The notes under the pieces were generated by a model that saw only the letters and a list, made by a program, of their open reading frames with translations, was not told the DNA's origin and searched no databases. From positions 124,001-188,000 of the forward strand of contig NZ_RQFG01000010.1 of assembly GCF_004769235.1 (NCBI RefSeq): DNA of 64,000 bases, written 5' to 3'. The position numbers were made by a program, and so were the translations under genes. This DNA is from Leptospira kanakyensis. Its GTDB lineage: Bacteria; Spirochaetota; Leptospiria; Leptospirales; Leptospiraceae. Positions 37,261 to 45,569 of this stretch are shown one piece after another (positions within the stretch are counted from its first letter, which is position 1; each line of letters starts with the position of its first letter).

Positions 37261-38901
37261 ATGATCCAAGCTAGCGGCATTACAGTCTCCTTCGGGAAAA
37301 AACCTCTTTTCGAAAACGTCTCCATTAAATTCAAACCGGAATGCCGTTACGGTCTGATCGGAGCCAATGGTTCCGGAAAATCGACCTTTATGAAGGTTTT
37401 AGCGGGTATTTTGCAACCTACAGCCGGTTCTGTCGTCGTAGACAAGGACATGAAGGTCGGATACCTCAAACAGGACCACTACGAATACGAAAATGAGACC
37501 GTTCTTGGCACCGTCCTACGGGGAAATCCTGAACTTTGGAATGTCATGTCGGAGCGAGATGCCATCTACTCCAAAGAAGAGATGACCGATGAAGACGGAA
37601 TGCGAATCTCCGAAATCGAAGAAATATTTGCCGATATGGGTGGATACGAAGCCGAATCTGTGGCTGGAGAACTTTTGGAAGGTCTTGGAATTCCTACCTC
37701 GGCTCACAACCGCCCTTTAAACTTCCTCACCGGTGGATTCAAACTCCGAGTCCTTCTGGCCCAAGTATTATTTTTAAAACCAGACGTCCTCCTTCTGGAT
37801 GAACCAACGAACCACTTGGATATCAAAACCATCCACTGGTTGGAAGAACTTCTGACAAATTATGAAGGTGTGGTCATTGTGATTTCCCACGACCGTCACT
37901 TCATCAACTCCGTTGCCACTCATATTGCCGATTTGGATTACAATACCATCCGTATGTTCCCAGGTAACTACGATGACTTTATGATCGCAGCAGAACAAAC
38001 TCGCGAACAACTCATGAGTGATAGTAAACGTGCAAAAGAAAAAATTGCCGACTTACAAGAGTTTGTTTCCAGATTCTCTGCAAACGCCAGTAAATCAAAA
38101 CAAGCCACTTCGCGCCAAAAGATGATCGAAAAAATCAAAGGAGAAATGGTGGATGTAAAACCATCTTCCAGAGTGGCACCTTACATTCGTTTCAAAGCAA
38201 AACGAACTTTAGGAAAAGATGTATTCGAAGCAATCAACATCTCCAAATCTTATGATGAAAAACCCGTGATCAAAGAGTTTAGCACTTCCATCACCAAAGG
38301 GGAAAAGGTCGGAATTGTTGGAACCAACGGTGTTGGAAAAACCACTCTCCTGAAAATGTTACTCAAAAAATTAGAACCAGATTCTGGTCAGGTGAAATGG
38401 GGAGATTCCGTAGAAACTTCCTTTTTCCCACAAGACCATCGTGAGGCGATGGAACCGGATGCGGACACTCTCGTGGAATGGTTGTTACGTAACTCTCCAC
38501 AAGGAACTGAAGTACAAGAAATTCGAGCCATCCTCGGACGAATGCTTTTTTCTGGAGACATGGCTAACAAATCGACTACGGTTCTTTCCGGTGGGGAAAA
38601 ATCACGAATGATCATTGGAAAGATGATCCTTGCTTGTGATAACGTCATCGCACTCGACGAACCAACCAACCACTTGGATTTAGAAACCATTGAAGCACTC
38701 AACTACGCCTTATCCTTGTTTGAGGGAACAGTCATTTTAGTTTCTCACGATAGGGAGTTTATTTCTTCACTTTGTACAAGAATCATCGAAGTGACACCAG
38801 AAGGAATCAAAGACTTCAAAGGAAACTACGAAGAATTTTTGGAACGAGAAGGAAACGATTTCTACAAACGTCTGACTGGTGGTGCGGTAATCACAACTTA
38901 A
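37261..38901 (+). CDS. ABC-F family ATPase, YbiT-like
   Basis: A 546-residue protein with two ABC ATPase domains and no membrane domain, as in the translation-associated ABC-F proteins. Domain 1: Walker A GANGSGKST near residues 34-42, signature FLTGGFKLRV, Walker B LLLDEPTNHLD. The linker near 240-310 is rich in charged helix. Domain 2: Walker A GTNGVGKTT near 353, signature LSGGEKSRM, ALDEPTNHLD. ABC-F factors act on ribosomes. The subfamily call (YbiT/EttA-like) is tentative. The TAA stop overlaps the stop of the convergent outer-membrane gene by two bases. Confidence 0.92.
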   Translation: MIQASGITVSFGKKPLFENVSIKFKPECRYGLIGANGSGKSTFMKVLAGILQPTAGSVVVDKDMKVGYLKQDHYEYENETVLGTVLRGNPELWNVMSERDAIYSKEEMTDEDGMRISEIEEIFADMGGYEAESVAGELLEGLGIPTSAHNRPLNFLTGGFKLRVLLAQVLFLKPDVLLLDEPTNHLDIKTIHWLEELLTNYEGVVIVISHDRHFINSVATHIADLDYNTIRMFPGNYDDFMIAAEQTREQLMSDSKRAKEKIADLQEFVSRFSANASKSKQATSRQKMIEKIKGEMVDVKPSSRVAPYIRFKAKRTLGKDVFEAINISKSYDEKPVIKEFSTSITKGEKVGIVGTNGVGKTTLLKMLLKKLEPDSGQVKWGDSVETSFFPQDHREAMEPDADTLVEWLLRNSPQGTEVQEIRAILGRMLFSGDMANKSTTVLSGGEKSRMIIGKMILACDNVIALDEPTNHLDLETIEALNYALSLFEGTVILVSHDREFISSLCTRIIEVTPEGIKDFKGNYEEFLEREGNDFYKRLTGGAVITT

Positions 38902-39923
38902 AATTGTTTTTGCAGGGAAAGGTTGATCGATTGTATCTCCTTCCCTGCCATTAGTTCCGTTACCAAACTATAATCACCCTGACCAATCTTAAAACCCAAA
39001 CTTCCATAACCAAATCCTGATCTGTGATTGTATCTTGTCGCAAGTCTGATACCGATGGCGCTAGGATTAGAAACAAAGTCGTCAGGATTTTCCATTGTAG
39101 AAATGGCGGCAAACCGAGTCACTTGTATGGCCGTATAACCATGATTATAAACAACGCCAATTCCAGGAATGATGGATAAAAATCCAATCGTATAGTTGTA
39201 TTTTAAATCTAAAGAAACAGATGTAATTCTGGATTGATAAAACAAATCGTTTTGGCCAATCCATCTCCGTTTGTCTCCATCAATTCTAAACTGGGTAGGC
39301 CTTCTGTCATAAGAACTGAGATAAATATCCTGGTTGGTTTGAAAGACCCCCATCCCAACTGAAAATCCAGAATCAACAGGAAAATATCGAAGTACAACCC
39401 CATAATTAAATACCCTTCCATTCACATCCGTGTTACGAATTTTTACAAAAGGGATATTGGCCGCACCAAACTCATAAGGGAAAAAATGTGTGGTGAGATT
39501 CCACTGTTTCGCAGAAGATCCATTCAACCACTCTCCTAAATTCACAGTATAACTGAATGAAGGTGAGGCAGCCACTCCTGCCTTTGGCAAAGTTCTAAGT
39601 TCTGAATTTTCATAATAAAAATCACCTGCTTTCTCTTGACCGCGAGAGACCGTATACCCGAGTCCCAACCGGTATCGATTCACATTAGAGCCACCTGACT
39701 TGTTTGAATTCAAATTTTGTAATACCGCATTGTCCCCCATGGAACGAAGGAACCCATTCGTATACACACGATCAAAAACTGGTTCTGCAAAATTCCCTAG
39801 TATTTTAAATTCCATTGGAATGTTGGAACATTCGGCCCCTACACAAACTACTTGTGCTTCAAGTTTTGTTCCAATGAAAGAAATCAAAAAAACAAAAAAT
39901 AATAGGGAATGGAAAAATTTCAT
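38898..39923 (-). CDS. Predicted outer-membrane beta-barrel protein
   Basis: A 341-residue exported protein. The ATG at 39923 starts a clean signal peptide (MKFFHSLLFFVFLISFIGTKLEAQ); a start at 39953 would add ten residues and is less likely. The mature part is rich in alternating strands ending in aromatic residues (YRLGLGYTVSRG, FSYTVNLGEWL, LDLKYNYTIGFLSIIPGIGVVYNHGY, GYGSLGFKIGQGDYSLVTELMAG) and finishes with INLSLQKQF, a C-terminal Phe typical of BamA-dependent barrels. Not matched to a named family. Its TAA overlaps the convergent ABC-F stop. Confidence 0.7.
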   Translation of the reverse strand: MKFFHSLLFFVFLISFIGTKLEAQVVCVGAECSNIPMEFKILGNFAEPVFDRVYTNGFLRSMGDNAVLQNLNSNKSGGSNVNRYRLGLGYTVSRGQEKAGDFYYENSELRTLPKAGVAASPSFSYTVNLGEWLNGSSAKQWNLTTHFFPYEFGAANIPFVKIRNTDVNGRVFNYGVVLRYFPVDSGFSVGMGVFQTNQDIYLSSYDRRPTQFRIDGDKRRWIGQNDLFYQSRITSVSLDLKYNYTIGFLSIIPGIGVVYNHGYTAIQVTRFAAISTMENPDDFVSNPSAIGIRLATRYNHRSGFGYGSLGFKIGQGDYSLVTELMAGKEIQSINLSLQKQF

Positions 39924-39964
39924 AATGACTTGCGACATTTGTTCGCGATACAATCTAACTTTTG

Positions 39965-40561
39965 TTATTTTTGATTAGAAAGCCAATCTAAAAAAAGTTC
40001 CATTGCTTTTTTACGATGGGACACTGTATTTTTTTCTGATTCAGGAACCTCAGAAAACCGTTTGTGGAAAGGAGGATAGAAAAAAATAGGATCATATCCA
40101 AATCCATATTTTCCTTCAATGTCATAGTCAGCACTAATGATACCATCAACCCGGCCTTCAAATGAAACGGCGTTACCTGAATCAACATAACTCACTACGC
40201 AGGAATAGTATGCCTCACGATTTGTATTTCCACCTAACTTTTGTAAAAGAAATTCTGCCCGTTCCCTGTCTGTAAGGCCTGGACCACCGAATCTTGCAGA
40301 ATAAACCCCTGGTTCTCCACCAAGAGCGGGAACCGAAATTCCCGAATCATCCGCAAAAGACGGAAGTCCTGTTAGACGAAAGAGTTCTTTTGATTTGATA
40401 AAAGAATTCCCAGTAAATGAGTTTTCCGTTTCTTCTGGGGAAAAAGATATTCCTAAATCTTTTGGGAGAACTACTTCATACCCGAAAGGTGCAAGTAACA
40501 TCTGCATTTCCTTCCATTTGTGTTCACTTCCGGAAGCAAATGCTAAAGTCTTTTTTGTCAG
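39965..40561 (-). CDS. rdgB: XTP/dITP diphosphatase (RdgB/HAM1), probable CTG start
   Basis: Hydrolyses ITP, XTP and their deoxy forms to keep them out of nucleic acids. Motifs: SFADDSGISVPALGGEPGVYSARFGG, GKYGFGYDPIFFYP, and SEVPESEKNTVSHRKKAM at the C-terminus. The first ATG (40507) would remove the N-terminal TKKTLAFASGSEHKWKE block, which is the family's first nucleotide-binding motif (usually S/TGNxxKxxE; here the Asn is Ser). The frame is open upstream to a CTG at 40561, which has GAGGAAG 7 nt before it and overlaps the stop of the STAS gene. That gives 198 residues, the normal length. No ATG, GTG or TTG fits this position. Confidence 0.85.
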   Translation of the reverse strand: MTKKTLAFASGSEHKWKEMQMLLAPFGYEVVLPKDLGISFSPEETENSFTGNSFIKSKELFRLTGLPSFADDSGISVPALGGEPGVYSARFGGPGLTDRERAEFLLQKLGGNTNREAYYSCVVSYVDSGNAVSFEGRVDGIISADYDIEGKYGFGYDPIFFYPPFHKRFSEVPESEKNTVSHRKKAMELFLDWLSNQK

Positions 40562-40917
40562 TGGGAATCTTCCTCGTCGAGTTGGAATCCTTCCATAGCA
40601 GCAGATAAATCTGGAAAAATTTCAAACACCTTGTCGAGCATAGTAATTTCAAAGAGTTGGATCAAATCTTCGTCAACAACGATGACCTTGATATCACCAT
40701 TCATTGGCTTTAACTTACGTTTGGTGGCGACAAAAATACCAAGAGCCGTAGAACAAATATGATGTACTTTGGTTAAATCTAGAATGATTTTTTTAACAGA
40801 GCTTTGTGTGAGTTTAGAAAGTTCTTTTTCAATTTCATCGGAATCAACCTTGAGGATGGCCCCAGAAAACTTTATAATCCTTATGTCATCCTTGACTTGA
40901 ACATCCATTCGATTCAA
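40558..40917 (-). CDS. STAS-domain anti-sigma factor antagonist
   Basis: A 119-residue STAS protein of the SpoIIAA/RsbV type. It reads VKDDIRIIKFSGAILKVDSDEIEKEL, KKIILDLTKVHHICSTALGIFVATKRKLK, then a closing helix. The serine of ICSTALGIF is at the position phosphorylated in SpoIIAA-like antagonists, though the preceding Asp is replaced by Cys. Such proteins bind anti-sigma kinases and are reactivated by SpoIIE-type phosphatases, several of which are in this window. The start may be TTG at 40917 (overlapping the comF stop) or ATG at 40908. Partners are not encoded next to it. Confidence 0.88.
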   Translation of the reverse strand: MNRMDVQVKDDIRIIKFSGAILKVDSDEIEKELSKLTQSSVKKIILDLTKVHHICSTALGIFVATKRKLKPMNGDIKVIVVDEDLIQLFEITMLDKVFEIFPDLSAAMEGFQLDEEDSH

Positions 40918-41591
40918 TCACCCCCACTTAACAGTAAAACTACGCAAGTTACCTTCCGAACACCAGCTTGTTTGTACAACCTAGCAATTTCGTTTACAGT
41001 GGCACCTGTCGTAAATATATCATCTACGATTAGAACATGAAGTCCTTCCATGATTCTATCACTTTTTGTGAATTCGAATGCCTTTTTTGCATGAAAAAAA
41101 CGATTCTCAAACCCTAAAGAGGATTGTTTGTCCGCTGAAATCTTACGCAAATTAGTATCTCTCCTGATTTTCCAAAGTTTTTTCCATTTTTTGAGAAGGG
41201 CATCGGAAGCATGGTAGGGCCTGGGACTGGATTTAGGGGAAGAAGGAACGAGAGCGATTAGATCGGGCGGATCATCTTTCAAAAATTTTAAAATGGTTCT
41301 ATGTCCCAAACAAAAATATTCGGAAAGTAACCTTTCATTTTCAAACTTTAAAGATTGGAAGAGTGACTTTTCAAAACTTCCCCTCTTCTGTAGATGGAAA
41401 GTCTGGTCGTAAAAAACAAATCGATCTGAGGGAGGATTTGTTTGTTTTTGGTTCAGAATTTGTTTTTGCGGTAGATAGTTTTGTTTTGCGCAAGATTTGC
41501 AAACCGCCATGATTTCCGAAAAAAAATCAAGGGAACCACAACTCACACAAAATTTGGGAAAAACAAAGGATAAAAAGAAAACCCCTCTCAT
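40914..41591 (-). CDS. comF: ComF-family phosphoribosyltransferase-like protein
   Basis: A 225-residue ComF-type protein. The N-terminus has a two-CxxC zinc-ribbon (FCVSCG and VCKSCAKQ), and the C-terminus has the PRPP-binding motif VLIVDDIFTTGATVNE near residue 190. The family is linked to DNA uptake in naturally competent bacteria and is widely conserved without a proven substrate. The ATG at 41591 lies in the loop of a terminator-like hairpin; MRGVFFLSFVFPKFCVSCG matches the usual short hydrophobic lead-in. It overlaps the STAS gene by 4 bp. Confidence 0.85.
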   Translation of the reverse strand: MRGVFFLSFVFPKFCVSCGSLDFFSEIMAVCKSCAKQNYLPQKQILNQKQTNPPSDRFVFYDQTFHLQKRGSFEKSLFQSLKFENERLLSEYFCLGHRTILKFLKDDPPDLIALVPSSPKSSPRPYHASDALLKKWKKLWKIRRDTNLRKISADKQSSLGFENRFFHAKKAFEFTKSDRIMEGLHVLIVDDIFTTGATVNEIARLYKQAGVRKVTCVVLLLSGGD

Positions 41592-41605
41592 AATGAAAGG
41601 GGTTT
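41579..41605 (-). terminator. Terminator-like hairpin spanning the comF start codon
   Basis: Perfect 8-bp stem AAACCCCT (41579-41586) / AGGGGTTT (41598-41605), 11-nt loop. On the minus strand it is followed by TCTTTTTAT, as expected of a rho-independent terminator for the OmpL47-type gene ending at 41644. The loop contains the comF ATG (41591-41589). A smaller hairpin CCGCT/AGCGG lies just before it at 41610-41623. Confidence 0.55.
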
Positions 41606-41643
41606 CTATCCGCTAGGTAGCGGTTCTATATTTTTTGGTAAAC

Positions 41644-42726
41644 TTACTTAGCAGGTGTAGTTTCTGCCGGAGTAGGAGTTGTGTCTGCCTTTGGTGCTTC
41701 AGTTGATTTTTGGATTGTTGAAGTTGGAGGAGTTAAGTCTACAGTGAGTTTTACTTCCACCACGTCAGATTGGTTTCCAACATTATCAACAGCCATTGCT
41801 TTGATCACATGGTCACCTTGCGTTTCGATAGCAATTGCTTCTACGTATGGTTTGTATTCTTCTTCATCAACTTTTACTAAAACTTTTTTGATTCCAGATT
41901 CTTTATCAGTAGCATTCACATAGAATACATTCCCTTTTCTTTGGAAATTTTTTCCATTGATGTCAACAAGTGGAAAAGAAGGAACGATTTCTACTGTTGG
42001 TTTTACATCATCTACAGTAATGATTAGTGAAGATTCAGGAGAAGAGTTTCCTGATTTATCAGTTGCAGAATACTTTACTACGTTTGCTCCACCGTTTTCC
42101 AATTTGATTGGATCAGCATAAGCTTTAGCAGCTTCTTGGTTGATACTGAATTGAATTTTTTCAACACCAGTTTGTTGGTCTTCTGCTACAAGAGTGTATG
42201 TATTGTTTTTAGAAGCAAAAGGAACTCCGTCTAAAACAAAAAACTGTTCTTGAGGAACTAAACTCACTCTTGGAGCTGTGTTATCCACATGAACCACTAA
42301 AATTTTAGGAGTTTCTGCGTTTCCCACTTTGTCAACGGAACGGTAATATACTTCAGTAAGACCTTCTTCAGCAATACGAATTGGTTGTGTAAACTTTCTG
42401 TATTCGCCGTTTTTAGGTTTCCACTCAATAAAATCGATTGTGGAAGATTCGTCTTTTGCATCTAATGAAAAAGTAGTTTTACTTGTAATGAAAAGAGCAG
42501 ATGCATCAGAAGTAGAAGTTCCTGATTCTTTTTTGTCACCCAATATGTCTTTTACAGTTGTCTCAACTTTATCAACACCGTCTTTGGCTTGAGTAGAAGT
42601 GGATTCTGTTTTTTTGATTGCCTGGTCTTTTGTGGAAGTAGTGGCTTTTGGTGCAGCAACCTGTGCTGAAATTTGGCCTGCGAAAGATATTGTCAGTATG
42701 GCCAAAAGATATTTGTGCGCCTGCAT
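41644..42726 (-). CDS. OmpL47-type Ig-repeat exported protein
   Basis: A 360-residue exported protein with a signal peptide ending SFAGQISAQ. A Ser/Thr/Lys-rich segment follows, then three repeats of about 90 residues. Each has the pattern of a short strand pair, IxxxEGLTEVYYRSVDKVGNAE or GGANVVKYSATDKSGNSS or QGDHVIKAMAVDNVGNQS, and ends with a DxTxPxV/S lead to the next. This pattern matches the OmpL47-type/Ig-like domains of leptospiral envelope proteins. The C-terminal tail is Pro/Thr/Ala-rich. Possibly surface-located; binding partner unknown. It has a strong GGAG ribosome site and its own promoter. Confidence 0.8.
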   Translation of the reverse strand: MQAHKYLLAILTISFAGQISAQVAAPKATTSTKDQAIKKTESTSTQAKDGVDKVETTVKDILGDKKESGTSTSDASALFITSKTTFSLDAKDESSTIDFIEWKPKNGEYRKFTQPIRIAEEGLTEVYYRSVDKVGNAETPKILVVHVDNTAPRVSLVPQEQFFVLDGVPFASKNNTYTLVAEDQQTGVEKIQFSINQEAAKAYADPIKLENGGANVVKYSATDKSGNSSPESSLIITVDDVKPTVEIVPSFPLVDINGKNFQRKGNVFYVNATDKESGIKKVLVKVDEEEYKPYVEAIAIETQGDHVIKAMAVDNVGNQSDVVEVKLTVDLTPPTSTIQKSTEAPKADTTPTPAETTPAK

Positions 42727-42757
42727 TTGTATAAGTCTCCTTTTTACAGATAAAACA

Positions 42758-42789
42758 TATATATCCCCCTTCTAAGGAATTATTGTCAA
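42758..42789 (-). promoter_or_regulatory. Probable promoter of the OmpL47-type gene
   Basis: On the minus strand TTGACA (42789-42784) is followed, after 20 bp, by TATATA (42763-42758). The long spacer makes the exact -10 uncertain. The start codon is about 32 bp beyond the TATATA, preceded by AAAAGGAGA. The divergent FlaA-like gene starts at 42791, so the -35 abuts its ATG. Confidence 0.35.
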
Positions 42790-42790
42790 C

Positions 42791-43432
42791 ATGATTGCAC
42801 TGAGAAACTTCGGGAAACTTACACTTTTTCTTTTCCTATATGGAATGGTTCCGATTCTGGCTGAGGCCGGGATTTGGAGGGAGATTCTTCTCGAAAACTT
42901 TGAATTATCCAATTACAATGTGGAAAACTTACGTACAAAATTGGAAAAAGGAACTAAACTTCCGGAAATCACTCTTTCTACCAATTTTACTGCTCCCATC
43001 CCTGGATCCAAACAAGCCCTGGTCTTAAGAATTCCCAAAGATGCCAATTTCCCTTTTTCTTTATATTTCCCAAAACCCATTGAAGTGAATGCTTTCATCA
43101 AAGAAATCACCATTCCCATTTATTCTTCACAATCCAACGGGAACCTAACACTGATCATAGAATCACAAGATGCAGAAGTGAGACAACTCAACTTAACTTC
43201 TTTGAATTATAGAGGATGGAAATCCATCACCGTTTCCATATCCAAAAATTTTGATCAAAATGATCGAGTTTTTCTACAAAAGAGCTCCATTCGAATCCTT
43301 GGATTCTTTTATTTGCCTTATGAAAATAATGATCCCAACCAAGAAGTTCTTATCGCCATTGATGACATAACTGCCATTGTGCGAGATAAATACAGACCCC
43401 TTCGTAACAAAGAAATCCTCCTCGAAGACTGA
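42791..43432 (+). CDS. FlaA-like flagellar sheath homologue
   Basis: A 213-residue exported protein; the N-terminus LTLFLFLYGMVPILAEA is a signal peptide. It resembles FlaA, the sheath protein of spirochaete periplasmic flagella: RGWKSITVSISKN, IRILGFFYLPYENNDPNQEVLIAIDDITAIVRDKYRP match the FlaA jelly-roll-like core and its late IDDI motif. It is shorter than classical FlaA1/FlaA2 and stands alone, not in a flaA pair. It may be a flagellum-associated accessory protein. A stem-loop overlaps its stop codon. Confidence 0.7.
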   Translation: MIALRNFGKLTLFLFLYGMVPILAEAGIWREILLENFELSNYNVENLRTKLEKGTKLPEITLSTNFTAPIPGSKQALVLRIPKDANFPFSLYFPKPIEVNAFIKEITIPIYSSQSNGNLTLIIESQDAEVRQLNLTSLNYRGWKSITVSISKNFDQNDRVFLQKSSIRILGFFYLPYENNDPNQEVLIAIDDITAIVRDKYRPLRNKEILLED

Positions 43433-43460
43433 ATTTTCGTTAAATCGAACAAAGTCTTCG
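43423..43460 (+). other. Nested stem-loop at the 3' end of the FlaA-like gene
   Basis: CGAAGACT (43423-43430) pairs with AGTCTTCG (43453-43460). Inside, TTCG and CGAA pair around TTAAAT. It covers the stop codon (43430-43432) and is followed by an A-run, not a T-run, on the plus strand, so it is not a standard terminator. It may protect the mRNA 3' end. Confidence 0.35.
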
Positions 43461-43510
43461 CTAAAAAAAAACTCTTTTCTTCCCAACCTCATGACCGAAC
43501 CTGATCCTAA

Positions 43511-43966
43511 ATGCAAATGGAACTGTCCCTAGAACAATACGAAACCCTGCTCAAGTTAGTATACATGGGAGATTGGGTCATTTCCACCTTGCAAGCCAAG
43601 GATCGCTCAGAAGACGAACCAGATACAGACTCTCGGTTTGCCGATGTGGTGCGTCATGTTTTTGCGCAGGCCGATCACGCGGGTCTAGGGAATATTGTCC
43701 AAATCGACCAAAACAACGGGGAACCATATTTAACTCGTGAATTTGAGGAAGAAAGTGGACTCGTTGATATTTTAGAAGACTACGAGGACGAAGTATTCTG
43801 GCAAGCTCTGATTGAAAGACTGGCACATAGAGATTTCCTCCGCCACTACGGGGAAACTGCCATTTCTCAAATGGCAATCGAAGAACGAATTGAAAAGGAA
43901 ACTCCTTTTCATGACAAGTGGGCAACCGAATTCCACGAAAACGGTCTGGAAAATTTAAAAATCTAA
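43511..43966 (+). CDS. Uncharacterised acidic 151-aa protein
   Basis: A 151-residue soluble protein, acidic and helical, without signal or membrane segments. I do not recognise the family. Notable parts are LEQYETLLKLVYMGDWVIST, an EDEPDTDSRFADVV acidic run, and LAHRDFLRHYGETAISQM near the C-terminus. A second Met two codons in is an equally possible start. It follows the FlaA-like gene by 78 bp and converges with the 44022-45569 gene. The sequence shows coding-like composition over its full length, so I consider it real. Confidence 0.65.
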   Translation: MQMELSLEQYETLLKLVYMGDWVISTLQAKDRSEDEPDTDSRFADVVRHVFAQADHAGLGNIVQIDQNNGEPYLTREFEEESGLVDILEDYEDEVFWQALIERLAHRDFLRHYGETAISQMAIEERIEKETPFHDKWATEFHENGLENLKI

Positions 43967-44021
43967 CCCAGCCGAATACAAAAACAATTACTTTAAACCA
44001 CCAAACTGCCGCTATAGTTGG

Positions 44022-45569
44022 TTAGTTTTGATTGGGTTCGACTGGTTTCTTAGATTTAGGCCAAAGCAGTTTATCTTCTCTTTCTTTTTTCTTCATCATG
44101 GATTCACCGAGTCTTGTGCGTAAAATATATTCAATTTGGTCTTTTGTATGAGCGGATATCCTTTCTGCATCAGTAACGTTTCCCAAATCTCTTAACAATA
44201 GTTCTATGTTCTCATAAGCTTTTTCATTTAAAAAGTCCCCGTTAGATGGTAGTCCCGGAATTCGGTTCCAAGTTTTGATGGCTTCCGTTTGGAGTTTACT
44301 ATCCTTCCGTAGAACACCGGATTCCCAAAGGACACGTCCTTTTTCAAAGTACCCATCTTTCAGGCGATACCCTTTTGGTGTTTTTGAAATCATTGTTTCT
44401 AAAATATCAATTCGTTTTTTAGAATATGCTTCTTCTACATCTTTGTTCGTGAATAATTTTTTATCTTGTAAAAGTTTCTTATATTTTGTTTCCACTCGTC
44501 GTAGAGTTTCATAACGTAAAGTTTGTTTTTGTTCCGGTGTTGCCAGTTTCAAATATTCTTTAGCTTGGAAGTATTGTTCAAGAGCACGGCCTTGAATTTC
44601 ATAAATATTTTCGATGGTAAAAAGGATTTCTGTACCGGTACTAGTTCCAAGATTTTGGGACAAAGCCGCCATCATTTGGCGAAGGAAGTCTTCTTTGTTT
44701 AAGTTCTCTTGAAAATAATCAATGGCAAAATAACTGGGATCACCACTAAAAGGATAAGCTAATCTTTGTAAGTTTTCATAATACAAATCGCGAACAAACT
44801 GACTCAAGTCTCCTTTGTCTGGATCATAACCCATATAACGGGAGATAAACTCATCCAATTGTTTTTCTTTTTTCTGTTTGAGTGTTTTATCTAAATAACG
44901 AGTCCGATCTTCTTTGGACATGGATAACGGAGATTTTGGTTCCGCCTCTCCTTCTTTGGAAACTCGCATCGTAATCGGTGGAGATGACTCCTCTCCTTTT
45001 CGAAACTCTTCAATGATTCGGTTTCGTTCTTTGTGGACAAATAAATTGTCCTCGGCCGTTTCTATATCTACGCGAAAAGGATCACGAATCCCTTTTACTG
45101 TTGGGAGAACATCCTTAACAATGATATCTTCATAATCACGGTTTCTTTTGATATAGGAATCCGCAACACCTGAGTTCTCATTGATTTGGTCGTAATCATT
45201 TTTGAATTGTTTGCGTAAAGAGGACGTCCCTTCTAAATCTTTGACTAATTCTTCCCATTGACTCCCTTTGTATTTGCCCTTCGAAAATCCGTTTCCGTCG
45301 CCATCTTCTCCCTCTTCACCTTCACCAGGTTCGCCGCTAGAATCTGAATTTCCCGTTTCACTCATCGAATTTCCAAAACTCATTTGAAAACTGAGTTCTT
45401 TTTCTTCTTCCTGTTCGTAAATCCAAGGGGGGCCACAAAAAGTTTTTTGGTAGGGAGAGTCGGAATGATTGAACGAATAGATAATTAATGTTATGTGGGA
45501 GACTACAGAAATATAGAGAGCAATATAAAATCGACTATCAAATAGAAATTTAAGAATTCCTTTTAACAT
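44022..45569 (-). CDS. Uncharacterised membrane-anchored protein
   Basis: A 515-residue protein I do not recognise. An N-terminal transmembrane segment (FYIALYISVVSHITLIIYSF) is followed by a Gly/Glu/Asp low-complexity region (about 70-100). The rest is a long, charged, mostly helical domain with repeated features resembling solenoid repeats (for example GRALEQYFQAKEYLKLATPEQKQTLRYETLRRVETKYKKLL). The layout suggests a scaffold facing the periplasm. Its 5' end overlaps the lnt 3' end by 20 bp, so the two are cotranscribed, and a role in envelope or lipoprotein biology is possible but unproven. Confidence 0.6.
   Translation of the reverse strand: MLKGILKFLFDSRFYIALYISVVSHITLIIYSFNHSDSPYQKTFCGPPWIYEQEEEKELSFQMSFGNSMSETGNSDSSGEPGEGEEGEDGDGNGFSKGKYKGSQWEELVKDLEGTSSLRKQFKNDYDQINENSGVADSYIKRNRDYEDIIVKDVLPTVKGIRDPFRVDIETAEDNLFVHKERNRIIEEFRKGEESSPPITMRVSKEGEAEPKSPLSMSKEDRTRYLDKTLKQKKEKQLDEFISRYMGYDPDKGDLSQFVRDLYYENLQRLAYPFSGDPSYFAIDYFQENLNKEDFLRQMMAALSQNLGTSTGTEILFTIENIYEIQGRALEQYFQAKEYLKLATPEQKQTLRYETLRRVETKYKKLLQDKKLFTNKDVEEAYSKKRIDILETMISKTPKGYRLKDGYFEKGRVLWESGVLRKDSKLQTEAIKTWNRIPGLPSNGDFLNEKAYENIELLLRDLGNVTDAERISAHTKDQIEYILRTRLGESMMKKKEREDKLLWPKSKKPVEPNQN

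Noticed and set aside
38898..38901. Overlapping stop codons of convergent ABC-F and outer-membrane genes
   Set aside because: TTAA serves both strands by chance; tight packing alone, with no sign of special function.
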